DNA of 64,000 nucleotides from Siphonodentalium dalli (Eukaryota > Mollusca > Scaphopoda > Gadilida > Siphonodentaliidae). Below, in pieces: positions 49,338 through 63,300 of the stretch. Position numbers and translations under genes: made by a program. The stretch spans positions 868,001 to 932,000 of the forward strand of contig CP136064.1 of assembly GCA_032622095.1 (NCBI GenBank), in the 5' to 3' direction. The notes beneath the pieces were generated by a model. It searched no databases. It was not told the DNA's origin and saw nothing but the letters and a program-made list of their open reading frames with translations. Within the stretch, counting starts at the first letter, position 1. Each line of letters opens with the position of its first letter.

Positions 49338-52300
49338 ATGGTGGAGTACGGTTGGATATTTTCAATTTGGCGCTTGTTTCTCCATACCGCGCCATGTCAA
49401 ATCTGGCCATATCCGAATCGGGTTGTCATTTACAATGACTGCAGAAAATATATATCTTCATGGTGGAATGCAAATGTATGTTTAAAGGAACACATGTATC
49501 TCAACTTAAAGGGACATAAGTAACACAGTCACCAACTTAAAGGGGTATCTGCTATAGACTGGTTCCATGGTGGAGTACGGTTGGATATTTTCAATTTGGC
49601 GCATGTTTCTCCCTACCGCGCCATGTCAAATCTGGCCATATCCGAATCGGGTTGTCATTTACAATGACTACAGAAAATAAATATCTTCATGTTGGAATGC
49701 AAATGTATGTTTAAAGGAACAGATGTATCTCAACTTAAAGGGACATAAGTAACACAGTCACCAACTTTAAGGGGTATCTGCTATAGACTGGTTCCATGGT
49801 GGAGTACGGTTGGATATTTTCAATTTGGCGCTTGTTTCTCCATACCGCGCCATGTCAAATCTGGCCATATCCGAATCGGGTTGTCATTTACAATGACTGC
49901 AGAAAATATATATCTTCATTTTGGAATGCAAATGTATGTTTAAAGGAACAGATGTATCTCAACTTAAAGGGACATAAGTAACACAGTCACCAACTTTAAG
50001 GGGTATCTGCTATAGACTGGTTCCATGGTGGAGTACGGTTGGATATTTTCTATTTGGCGCATGTTTCTCCATACCGCGCCATGTCAAATCTGGCCATATC
50101 CGAATCGGGTTGTCATTTACAATGACTGCAGAAAATATATATCTTCATGTTGGAATGCAAATGTATGTTTAAAGGAACAGATGTATCTCAACTTAAAGGG
50201 ACATAAGTAACACAGTCACCAACTTTAAGGGGTATCTGCTATAGACTGGTTCCATGGTGGAGTACGGTTGGATATTTTCAATTTGGCGCATGTTTCTCCC
50301 TACCGCGCCATGTCAGATCTGGCCATATCCGAATCGGGTTGTCATTTACAATGACTGCAGAAAATAAATATCTTCATGTTGGAATGCAAATGTATGTTTA
50401 AAGGAACAGATGTATCTCAACTTAAAGGGACATAAGTAACACAGTCACCAACTTTAAGGGGTATCTGCTATAGACTGGTTACATGGTGGAGTACGGTTGG
50501 ATATTTTCAATTTTGCGCATGTTTCTCCATACCGCGCCATGTCAAATCTGGCCATATCCTAATCGGGTTGTCATTTACAATGACTGCAGAAAATAAATAT
50601 CTTCATGTTAGAATGCAAATGTATGTTTAAAGGAACAGATGTATCTCAACTTAAAGGGACATAAGTAACACAGTCACCAACTTAAAGAGGTGTCTGATTT
50701 AGACTGGTTCCATGGTGGAGTACGGTTGGATATTTTCTATTTGGCGCATGTTTCTCCATACCGCGCCATGTCAAATCTGGCCATATCCGAATCGGGTTGT
50801 CATTTACAATGACTACAGAAAATAAATATCTTCATGTTGGAATGCAAATGTATGTTTAAAGAAACAGATGTATCTCAACTTAAAGGGACATAAGTAACAC
50901 AGTCACCAACTTTAAGGGGTATCTGCTATAGACTGGTTCCATGGTGGAGTACTGTTGGATATTTTCAATTTGGCGCATGTTTCTCCCTACCGCGCCATGT
51001 CAAATCTGGCCATATCCGAATCGGGTTGTCATTTACAATGACTACAGAAAATAAATATCTTCATGGTGGAATGCAAATGTATGTTTAAAGGAACAGATGT
51101 ATCTCAACTTAAAGGGACATAAGTAACACAGTCACCAACTTTAAGGGGTATCTGCTATAGACTGGTTCCATGGTGGTGTACGGTTGGATATTTTCAATTT
51201 GGCGCATGTTTCTCCATACCGCGCCATGTCAAATCTGGCCATATCCGAATCGGGTTGTCATTTACAATGACTGCAGAAAATAAATATCTTCATGTTGGAA
51301 TGCAAATGTATGTTTAAAGGAACAGATGTATCTCAACTTAAAGGGACATAAGTAACACAGTCACCAACTTAAAGAGGTGTCTGATTTAGACTGGTTCCAT
51401 GGTGGAGTACGGTTGGATATTTTCTATTTGGCGCATGTTTCTCCATACCGCGCCATGTCAAATCTGGCCATATCCGAATCGGGTTGTCATTTACAATGAC
51501 TACAGAAAATAAATATCTTCATGTTGGAATGCAAATGTATGTTTAAAGGAACACATGTATCTCAACTTAAAGGGACATAAGTAACACAGTCACCAACTTT
51601 AAGGGGTATCTGCTATAGACTGGTTCCATGGTGGAGTACGGTTGGATATTTTCAATTTGGCGCATGTTTTTCCATACCGCGCCATGTCAAATCTGGCCAT
51701 ATCCGAATCGGGTTGTCATTTACAATGACTACAGAAAATAAATATCTTCATGTTGGAAAGCAAATGTATGTTTAAAGGAACAGATGTAACTCAACTTAAA
51801 GGGACATAAGTAACACAGTCACCAACTTAAAGGGGTATCTGCTATAGACTGGTTCCATGGTGGAGTACGGTTGGATATTTTCAATTTGGCGCATGTTTCT
51901 CCATACCGCGCCATGTCAAATCTGGCCATATCCGAATCGGGTTGTTATTTACAATGACTGCAGAAAATATATATCTTCATGGTGGAATGCAAATGTATGT
52001 TTAAAGGAACAGATGTATCTCAACTTAAAGGGACATAAGTAACACAGTCACCAACTGTAAGGGGTATCTGCTATAGACTGGTTCCATGGTGGAGTACGGT
52101 TGGATATTTTCAATTTGGCGCTTGTTTCTCCATACCGCGCCATGTCAAATCTGGCCATATCCGAATCGGGTTGTCATTTACAATGACTGCAGAAAATATA
52201 TATCTTCATGGTGGAATGCAAATGTATGTTTAAAGGAACAGATGTATCTCAACTTAAAGGGACATAAGTAACACAGTCACCAACTTAAAGGGGTATCTGC

Positions 52301-54833
52301 TATAGACTGGTTCCATGGTGGAGTACGGTTGGATATTTTCAATTTGGCGCATGTTTCTCCCTACCGCGCCATGTCAAATCTGGCCATATCCGAATCGGGT
52401 TGTCATTTACAATGACTACAGAAAATAAATATCTTCATGTTGGAATGCAAATGTATGTTTAAAGGAACAGATGTATCTCAACTTAAAGGGACATAAGTAA
52501 CACAGTCACCAACTTTAAGGGGTATCTGCTATAGACTGGTTCCATGGTGGAGTACGGCTGGATATTTTCAATTTGGCGCTTGTTTCTCCATACCGCGCCA
52601 TGTCAAATCTGGCCATATCCGAATCGGGTTGTCATTTACAATGACTGCAGAAAATATATATCTTCATGTTGGAATGCAAATGTATGTTTAAAGGAACAGA
52701 TGTATCTCAACTTAAAGGGACATAAGTAACACAGTCACCAACTTTAAGGGGTATCTGCTATAGACTGGTTCCATGGTGGAGTACGGTTGGATATTTTCTA
52801 TTTGGCGCATGTTTCTCCATACCGCGCCATGTCAAATCTGGCCATATCCGAATCGGGTTGTCATTTACAATGACTGCAGAAAATATATATCTTCATGTTG
52901 GAATGCAAATGTATGTTTAAAGGAACAGATGTATCTCAACTTAAAGGGACATAAGTAACACAGTCACCAACTTTAAGGGGTATCTGCTATAGACTGGTTC
53001 CATGGTGGAGTACGGTTGGATATTTTCAATTTGGCGCATGTTTCTCCCTACCGCGCCATGTCAGATCTGGCCATATCCGAATCGGGTTGTCATTTACAAT
53101 GACTGCAGAAAATAAATATCTTCATGTTGGAATGCAAATGTATGTTTAAAGGAACAGATGTATCTCAACTTAAAGGGACATAAGTAACACAGTCACCAAC
53201 TTTAAGGGGTATCTGCTATAGACTGGTTACATGGTGGAGTACGGTTGGATATTTTCAATTTTGCGCATGTTTCTCCATACCGCGCCATGTCAAATCTGGC
53301 CATATCCTAATCGGGTTGTCATTTACAATGACTGCAGAAAATAAATATCTTCATGTTAGAATGCAAATGTATGTTTAAAGGAACAGATGTATCTCAACTT
53401 AAAGGGACATAAGTAACACAGTCACCAACTTAAAGAGGTGTCTGATTTAGACTGGTTCCATGGTGGAGTACGGTTGGATATTTTCTATTTGGCGCATGTT
53501 TCTCCATACCGCGCCATGTCAAATCTGGCCATATCCGAATCGGGTTGTCATTTACAATGACTACAGAAAATAAATATCTTCATGTTGGAATGCAAATGTA
53601 TGTTTAAAGGAACAGATGTATCTCAACTTAAAGGGACATAAGTAACACAGTCACCAACTTTAAGGGGTATCTGCTATAGACTGGTTCCATGGTGGAGTAC
53701 TGTTGGATATTTTCAATTTGGCGCATGTTTCTCCCTACCGCGCCATGTCAAATCTGGCCATATCCGAATCGGGTTGTCATTTACAATGACTGCAGAAAAT
53801 ATATATCTTCATGGTGGAATGCAAATGTATGTTTAAAGGAACAGATGTATCTCAACTTAAAGGGACATAAGTAACACAGTCACCAACTTAAAGAGGTGTC
53901 TGATTTAGACTGGTTCCATGGTGGAGTACGGTTGGATATTTTCTATTTGGCGCATGTTTCTCCATACCGCGCCATGTCAAATCTGGCCATATCCGAATCG
54001 GGTTGTCATTTACAATGACTACAGAAAATAAATATCTTCATGTTGGAATGCAAATGTATGTTTAAAGGAACACATGTATCTCAACTTAAAGGGACATAAG
54101 TAACACAGTCACCAACTTTAAGGGGTATCTGCTATAGACTGGTTCCATGGTGGAGTACGGTTGGATATTTTCAATTTGGCGCATGTTTTTCCATACCGCG
54201 CCATGTCAAATCTGGCCATATCCGAATCGGGTTGTCATTTACAATGACTACAGAAAATAAATATCTTCATGTTGGAAAGCAAATGTATGTTTAAAGGAAC
54301 AGATGTAACTCAACTTAAAGGGACATAAGTAACACAGTCACCAACTTAAAGGGGTATCTGCTATAGACTGGTTCCATGGTGGAGTACGGTTGGATATTTT
54401 CAATTTGGCGCATGTTTCTCCATACCGCGCCATGTCAAATCTGGCCATATCCGAATCGGGTTGTTATTTACAATGACTGCAGAAAATATATATCTTCATG
54501 GTGGAATGCAAATGTATGTTTAAAGGAACAGATGTATCTCAACTTAAAGGGACATAAGTAACACAGTCACCAACTTAAAGGGGTATCTGCTATAGACTGG
54601 TTCCATGGTGGAGTACGGTTGGATATTTTCAATTTGGCGCATGTTTCTCCCTACCGCGCCATGTCAAATCTGGCCATATCCGAATCGGGTTGTCATTTAC
54701 AATGACTACAGAAAATAAATATCTTCATGTTGGAATGCAAATGTATGTTTAAAGGAACAGATGTATCTCAACTTAAAGGGACATAAGTAACACAGTCACC
54801 AACTGTAAGGGGTATCTGCTATAGACTGGTTCC
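49338..54833 (+). repeat. Two 12-monomer (2,748-bp) HOR copies
   Basis: Monomers at 49338, 49796 and 50025 recur at 52086, 52544 and 52773, and again at 54834, 55292 and 55521, each 2,748 bp later. Some inner monomers are rearranged, for example the monomer at 53689, so the copies are not fully collinear. Confidence 0.82.
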
Positions 54834-57800
54834 ATGGTGGAGTACGGTTGGATATTTTCAATTTGGCGCTTGTTTCTCCATACCGCGCCATGTCAAATCT
54901 GGCCATATCCGAATCGGGTTGTCATTTACAATGACTGCAGAAAATATATATCTTCATGGTGGAATGCAAATGTATGTTTAAAGGAACAGATGTATCTCAA
55001 CTTAAAGGGACATAAGTAACACAGTCACCAACTTAAAGGGGTATCTGCTATAGACTGGTTCCATGGTGGAGTACGGTTGGATATTTTCAATTTGGCGCAT
55101 GTTTCTCCCTACCGCGCCATGTCAAATCTGGCCATATCCGAATCGGGTTGTCATTTACAATGACTACAGAAAATAAATATCTTCATGTTGGAATGCAAAT
55201 GTATGTTTAAAGGAACAGATGTATCTCAACTTAAAGGGACATAAGTAACACAGTCACCAACTTTAAGGGGTATCTGCTATAGACTGGTTCCATGGTGGAG
55301 TACGGTTGGATATTTTCAATTTGGCGCTTGTTTCTCCATACCGCGCCATGTCAAATCTGGCCATATCCGAATCGGGTTGTCATTTACAATGACTGCAGAA
55401 AATATATATCTTCATGTTGGAATGCAAATGTATGTTTAAAGGAACAGATGTATCTCAACTTAAAGGGACATAAGTAACACAGTCACCAACTTTAAGGGGT
55501 ATCTGCTATAGACTGGTTCCATGGTGGAGTACGGTTGGATATTTTCTATTTGGCGCATGTTTCTCCATACCGCGCCATGTCAAATCTGGCCATATCCGAA
55601 TCGGGTTGTCATTTACAATGACTGCAGAAAATATATATCTTCATGTTGGAATGCAAATGTATGTTTAAAGGAACAGATGTATCTCAACTTAAAGGGACAT
55701 AAGTAACACAGTCACCAACTTTAAGGGGTATCTGCTATAGACTGGTTCCATGGTGGAGTACGGTTGGATATTTTCAATTTGGCGCATGTTTCTCCCTACC
55801 GCGCCATGTCAGATCTGGCCATATCCGAATCGGGTTGTCATTTACAATGACTGCAGAAAATATATATCTTCATGGTGGAATGCAAATGTATGTTTAAAGG
55901 AACAGATGTATCTCAACTTAAAGGGACATAAGTAACACAGTCACCAACTTAAAGAGGTGTCTGATTTAGACTGGTTCCATGGTGGAGTACGGTTGGATAT
56001 TTTCTATTTGGCGCATGTTTCTCCATACCGCGCCATGTCAAATCTGGCCATATCCGAATCGGGTTGTCATTTACAATGACTACAGAAAATAAATATCTTC
56101 ATGTTGGAATGCAAATGTATGTTTAAAGGAACACATGTATCTCAACTTAAAGGGACATAAGTAACACAGTCACCAACTTTAAGGGGTATCTGCTATAGAC
56201 TGGTTCCATGGTGGAGTACGGTTGGATATTTTCAATTTGGCGCATGTTTCTCCCTACCGCGCCATGTCAAATCTGGCCATATCCGAATCGGGTTGTCATT
56301 TACAATGACTACAGAAAATAAATATCTTCATGTTGGAAAGCAAATGTATGTTTAAAGGAACAGATGTAACTCAACTTAAAGGGACATAAGTAACACAGTC
56401 ACCAACTTAAAGGGGTATCTGCTATAGACTGGTTCCATGGTGGAGTACGGTTGGATATTTTCAATTTGGCGCATGTTTCTCCATACCGCGCCATGTCAAA
56501 TCTGGCCATATCCGAATCGGGTTGTTATTTACAATGACTGCAGAAAATATATATCTTCATGGTGGAATGCAAATGTATGTTTAAAGGAACAGATGTATCT
56601 CAACTTAAAGGGACATAAGTAACACAGTCACCAACTTAAAGGGGTATCTGCTATAGACTGGTTCCATGGTGGAGTACGGTTGGATATTTTCAATTTGGCG
56701 CATGTTTCTCCCTACCGCGCCATGTCAAATCTGGCCATATCCGAATCGGGTTGTCATTTACAATGACTACAGAAAATAAATATCTTCATGTTGGAATGCA
56801 AATGTATGTTTAAAGGAACAGATGTATCTCAACTTAAAGGGACATAAGTAACACAGTCACCAACTGTAAGGGGTATCTGCTATAGACTGGTTCCATGGTG
56901 GAGTACGGTTGGATATTTTCAATTTGGCGCTTGTTTCTCCATACCGCGCCATGTCAAATCTGGCCATATCCGAATCGGGTTGTCATTTACAATGACTGCA
57001 GAAAATATATATCTTCATGGTGGAATGCAAATGTATGTTTAAAGGAACAGATGTATCTCAACTTAAAGGGACATAAGTAACACAGTCACCAACTTAAAGG
57101 GGTATCTGCTATAGACTGGTTCCATGGTGGAGTATGGTTGGATATTTTCAATTTGGCGCATGTTTCTCCCTACCGCGCCATGTCAAATCTGGCCATATCC
57201 GAATCGGGTTGTCATTTACAATGACTACAGAAAATAAATATCTTCATGTTGGAATGCAAATGTATGTTTAAAGGAACAGATGTATCTCAACTTAAAGGGA
57301 CATAAGTAACACAGTCACCAACTTTAAGGGGTATCTGCTATAGACTGGTTCCATGGTGGAGTACGGTTGGATATTTTCAATTTGGCGCTTGTTTCTCCAT
57401 ACCGCGCCATGTCAAATCTGGCCATATCCGAATCGGGTTGTCATTTACAATGACTGCAGAAAATATATATCTTCATGTTGGAATGCAAATGTATGTTTAA
57501 AGGAACAGATGTATCTCAACTTAAAGGGACATAAGTAACACAGTCACCAACTTTAAGGGGTATCTGCTATAGACTGGTTCCATGGTGGAGTACGGTTGGA
57601 TATTTTCTATTTGGCGCATGTTTCTCCATACCGCGCCATGTCAAATCTGGCCATATCCGAATCGGGTTGTCATTTACAATGACTGCAGAAAATATATATC
57701 TTCATGTTGGAATGCAAATGTATGTTTAAAGGAACAGATGTATCTCAACTTAAAGGGACATAAGTAACACAGTCACCAACTTTAAGGGGTATCTGCTATA

Positions 57801-59398
57801 GACTGGTTCCATGGTGGAGTACGGTTGGATATTTTCAATTTGGCGCATGTTTCTCCCTACCGCGCCATGTCAGATCTGGCCATATCCGAATCGGGTTGTC
57901 ATTTACAATGACTGCAGAAAATAAATATCTTCATGTTGGAATGCAAATGTATGTTTAAAGGAACAGATGTATCTCAACTTAAAGGGACATAAGTAACACA
58001 GTCACCAACTTTAAGGGGTATCTGCTATAGACTGGTTACATGGTGGAGTACGGTTGGATATTTTCAATTTTGCGCATGTTTCTCCATACCGCGCCATGTC
58101 AAATCTGGCCATATCCTAATCGGGTTGTCATTTACAATGACTGCAGAAAATAAATATCTTCATGTTAGAATGCAAATGTATGTTTAAAGGAACAGATGTA
58201 TCTCAACTTAAAGGGACATAAGTAACACAGTCACCAACTTAAAGAGGTGTCTGATTTAGACTGGTTCCATGGTGGAGTACGGTTGGATATTTTATATTTG
58301 GCGCATGTTTCTCCATACCGCGCCATGTCAAATCTGGCCATATCCGAATCGGGTTGTCATTTACAATGACTACAGAAAATAAATATCTTCATGTTGGAAT
58401 GCAAATGTATGTTTAAAGGAACAGATGTATCTCAACTTAAAGGGACATAAGTAACACAGTCACCAACTTTAAGGGGTATCTGCTATAGACTGGTTCCATG
58501 GTGGAGTACTGTTGGATATTTTCAATTTGGCGCATGTTTCTCCCTACCGCGCCATGTCAAATCTGGCCATATCCGAATCGGGTTGTCATTTACAATGACT
58601 ACAGAAAATAAATATCTTCATGGTGGAATGCAAATGTATGTTTAAAGGAACAGATGTATCTCAACTTAAAGGGACATAAGTAACACAGTCACCAACTTTA
58701 AGGGGTATCTGCTATAGACTGGTTCCATGGTGGAGTACGGTTGGATATTTTCAATTTGGCGCATGTTTCTCCATACCGCGCCATGTCAAATCTGGCCATA
58801 TCCGAATCGGGTTGTCATTTACAATGACTGCAGAAAATAATTATCTTCATGTTGGAATGCAAATGTATGTTTAAAGGAACAGATGTATCTCAACTTAAAG
58901 GGACATAAGTAACACAGTCACCAACTTAAAGAGGTGTCTGATTTAGACTGGTTCCATGGTGGAGTACGGTTGGATATTTTCTATTTGGCGCATGTTTCTC
59001 CATACCGCGCCATGTCAAATCTGGCCATATCCGAATCGGGTTGTCATTTACAATGACTACAGAAAATAAATATCTTCATGTTGGAATGCAAATGTATGTT
59101 TAAAGGAACACATGTATCTCAACTTAAAGGGACATAAGTAACACAGTCACCAACTTTAAGGGGTATCTGCTATAGACTGGTTCCATGGTGGAGTACGGTT
59201 GGATATTTTCAATTTGGCGCATGTTTTTCCATACCGCGCCATGTCAAATCTGGCCATATCCGAATCGGGTTGTCATTTACAATGACTACAGAAAATAAAT
59301 ATCTTCATGTTGGAAAGCAAATGTATGTTTAAAGGAACAGATGTAACTCAACTTAAAGGGACATAAGTAACACAGTCACCAACTTAAAGGGGTATCTG

Positions 59399-59627
59399 CT
59401 ATAGACTGGTTCCATGGTGGAGTACGGTTGGATATTTTCAATTTGGCGCATGTTTCTCCATACCGCGCCATGTCAAATCTGGCCATATCCGAATCGGGTT
59501 GTCATTTACAATGACTACAGAAAATAAATATCTTCATGTTGGAAAGCAAATGTATGTTTAAAGGAACAGATGTAACTCAACTTAAAGGGACATAAGTAAC
59601 ACAGTCACCAACTTAAAGGGGTATCTG
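59399..59627 (+). repeat. Single-monomer tandem duplication
   Basis: The rare combination TTGGAAAGCAAATG with GATGTAACTC occurs in two consecutive monomers (near 59311 and 59542). Elsewhere in the window it occurs once per HOR. This is a one-monomer duplication produced in register. Confidence 0.75.
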
Positions 59628-60100
59628 CTATAGACTGGTTCCATGGTGGAGTACGGTTGGATATTTTCAATTTGGCGCATGTTTCTCCATACCGCGCCAT
59701 GTCAAATCTGGCCATATCCGAATCGGGTTGTTATTTACAATGACTGCAGAAAATATATATCTTCATGGTGGAATGCAAATGTATGTTTAAAGGAACAGAT
59801 GTATCTCAACTTAAAGGGACATAAGTAACACAGTCACCAACTTAAAGGGGTATCTGCTATAGACTGGTTCCATGGTGGAGTACGGTTGGATATTTTCAAT
59901 TTGGCGCATGTTTCTCCCTACCGCGCCATGTCAAATCTGGCCATATCCGAATCGGGTTGTCATTTACAATGACTACAGAAAATAAATATCTTCATGTTGG
60001 AATGCAAATGTATGTTTAAAGGAACAGATGTATCTCAACTTAAAGGGACATAAGTAACACAGTCACCAACTGTAAGGGGTATCTGCTATAGACTGGTTCC

Positions 60101-60329
60101 ATGGTGGAGTACGGTTGGATATTTTCAATTTGGCGCTTGTTTCTCCATACCGCGCCATGTCAAATCTGGCCATATCCGAATCGGGTTGTCATTTACAATG
60201 ACTACAGAAAATAAATATCTTCATGTTGGAATGCAAATGTATGTTTAAAGGAACAGATGTATCTCAACTTAAAGGGACATAAGTAACACAGTCACCAACT
60301 TTAAGGGGTATCTGCTATAGACTGGTTCC
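60101..60329 (+). repeat. Chimeric satellite monomer
   Basis: The 5' half has GGCGCTTG, which elsewhere is followed by TGACTGCAG and AAAATATAT. Here it is followed by TGACTACAG and AAAATAAAT, typical of a different monomer. This is the product expected from unequal crossover inside a monomer, and it accounts for a GGCGCTTG monomer being followed directly by another at 60330. Confidence 0.75.
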
Positions 60330-63300
60330 ATGGTGGAGTACGGTTGGATATTTTCAATTTGGCGCTTGTTTCTCCATACCGCGCCATGTCAAATCTGGCC
60401 ATATCCGAATCGGGTTGTCATTTACAATGACTGCAGAAAATATATATCTTCATGTTGGAATGCAAATGTATGTTTAAAGGAACAGATGTATCTCAACTTA
60501 AAGGGACATAAGTAACACAGTCACCAACTTTAAGGGGTATCTGCTATAGACTGGTTCCATGGTGGAGTACGGTTGGATATTTTCTATTTGGCGCATGTTT
60601 CTCCATACCGCGCCATGTCAAATCTGGCCATATCCGAATCGGGTTGTCATTTACAATGACTGCAGAAAATATATATCTTCATGTTGGAATGCAAATGTAT
60701 GTTTAAAGGAACAGATGTATCTCAACTTAAAGGGACATAAGTAACACAGTCACCAACTTTAAGGGGTATCTGCTATAGACTGGTTCCATGGTGGAGTACG
60801 GTTGGATATTTTCAATTTGGCGCATGTTTCTCCCTACCGCGCCATGTCAGATCTGGCCATATCCGAATCGGGTTGTCATTTACAATGACTGCAGAAAATA
60901 AATATCTTCATGTTGGAATGCAAATGTATGTTTAAAGGAACAGATGTATCTCAACTTAAAGGGACATAAGTAACACAGTCACCAACTTTAAGGGGTATCT
61001 GCTATAGACTGGTTACATGGTGGAGTACGGTTGGATATTTTCAATTTTGCGCATGTTTCTCCATACCGCGCCATGTCAAATCTGGCCATATCCTAATCGG
61101 GTTGTCATTTACAATGACTGCAGAAAATAAATATCTTCATGTTAGAATGCAAATGTATGTTTAAAGGAACAGATGTATCTCAACTTAAAGGGACATAAGT
61201 AACACAGTCACCAACTTAAAGAGGTGTCTGATTTAGACTGGTTCCATGGTGGAGTACGGTTGGATATTTTATATTTGGCGCATGTTTCTCCATACCGCGC
61301 CATGTCAAATCTGGCCATATCCGAATCGGGTTGTCATTTACAATGACTACAGAAAATAAATATCTTCATGTTGGAATGCAAATGTATGTTTAAAGGAACA
61401 GATGTATCTCAACTTAAAGGGACATAAGTAACACAGTCACCAACTTTAAGGGGTATCTGCTATAGACTGGTTCCATGGTGGAGTACTGTTGGATATTTTC
61501 AATTTGGCGCATGTTTCTCCCTACCGCGCCATGTCAAATCTGGCCATATCCGAATCGGGTTGTCATTTACAATGACTACAGAAAATAAATATCTTCATGG
61601 TGGAATGCAAATGTATGTTTAAAGGAACAGATGTATCTCAACTTAAAGGGACATAAGTAACACAGTCACCAACTTTAAGGGGTATCTGCTATAGACTGGT
61701 TCCATGGTGGAGTACGGTTGGATATTTTCAATTTGGCGCATGTTTCTCCATACCGCGCCATGTCAAATCTGGCCATATCCGAATCGGGTTGTCATTTACA
61801 ATGACTGCAGAAAATAATTATCTTCATGTTGGAATGCAAATGTATGTTTAAAGGAACAGATGTATCTCAACTTAAAGGGACATAAGTAACACAGTCACCA
61901 ACTTAAAGAGGTGTCTGATTTAGACTGGTTCCATGGTGGAGTACGGTTGGATATTTTCTATTTGGCGCATGTTTCTCCATACCGCGCCATGTCAAATCTG
62001 GCCATATCCGAATCGGGTTGTCATTTACAATGACTACAGAAAATAAATATCTTCATGTTGGAATGCAAATGTATGTTTAAAGGAACACATGTATCTCAAC
62101 TTAAAGGGACATAAGTAACACAGTCACCAACTTTAAGGGGTATCTGCTATAGACTGGTTCCATGGTGGAGTACGGTTGGATATTTTCAATTTGGCGCATG
62201 TTTTTCCATACCGCGCCATGTCAAATCTGGCCATATCCGAATCGGGTTGTCATTTACAATGACTACAGAAAATAAATATCTTCATGTTGGAAAGCAAATG
62301 TATGTTTAAAGGAACAGATGTAACTCAACTTAAAGGGACATAAGTAACACAGTCACCAACTTAAAGGGGTATCTGCTATAGACTGGTTCCATGGTGGAGT
62401 ACGGTTGGATATTTTCAATTTGGCGCATGTTTCTCCATACCGCGCCATGTCAAATCTGGCCATATCCGAATCGGGTTTTTATTTACAATGACTGCAGAAA
62501 ATATATATCTTCATGGTGGAATGCAAATGTATGTTTAAAGGAACAGATGTATCTCAACTTAAAGGGACATAAGTAACACAGTCACCAACTTAAAGGGGTA
62601 TCTGCTATAGACTGGTTCCATGGTGGAGTACGGTTGGATATTTTCAATTTGGCGCATGTTTCTCCCTACCGCGCCATGTCAAATCTGGCCATATCCGAAT
62701 CGGGTTGTCATTTACAATGACTACAGAAAATAAATATCTTCATGTTGGAATGCAAATGTATGTTTAAAGGAACAGATGTATCTCAACTTAAAGGGACATA
62801 AGTAACACAGTCACCAACTGTAAGGGGTATCTGCTATAGACTGGTTCCATGGTGGAGTACGGTTGGATATTTTCAATTTGGCGCATGTTTCTCCATACCG
62901 CGCCATGTCAAATCTGGCCCTATCCGAATCGGGTTGTCATTTACCATGACTGCAGAAAATATATATCTTCATGGTGGAATGCAAATGTATGATTAAAGGA
63001 ACAGATGTATCTCAACTTAAAGGGACATAAGTAACACAGTCACCAACTTTAAGGGGTATCTGCTATAGACTGGTTCCATGGTGGAGTACGGTTGGATATT
63101 TTCAATTTGGAGCATGTTTCTCCATACCGCGCCATGTCAAATCTGGCCATATCCGAATCGGGTTGTCATTTACAATGACTGCAGAAAATAAATATCTTCA
63201 TGTTGGAATGCAAATGAATGTTTGAAGGAACAGATGTATCTCAACTTAAAGGGACATAAGTAACACCGTCACCAACTTTAAGGGGTATCTGCTATAGACT

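Noticed and set aside
49270-49485. 71-codon frame crossing the right element-satellite junction
   Set aside because: It joins the end of B2 to a satellite monomer by accident of the insertion; no coding features.
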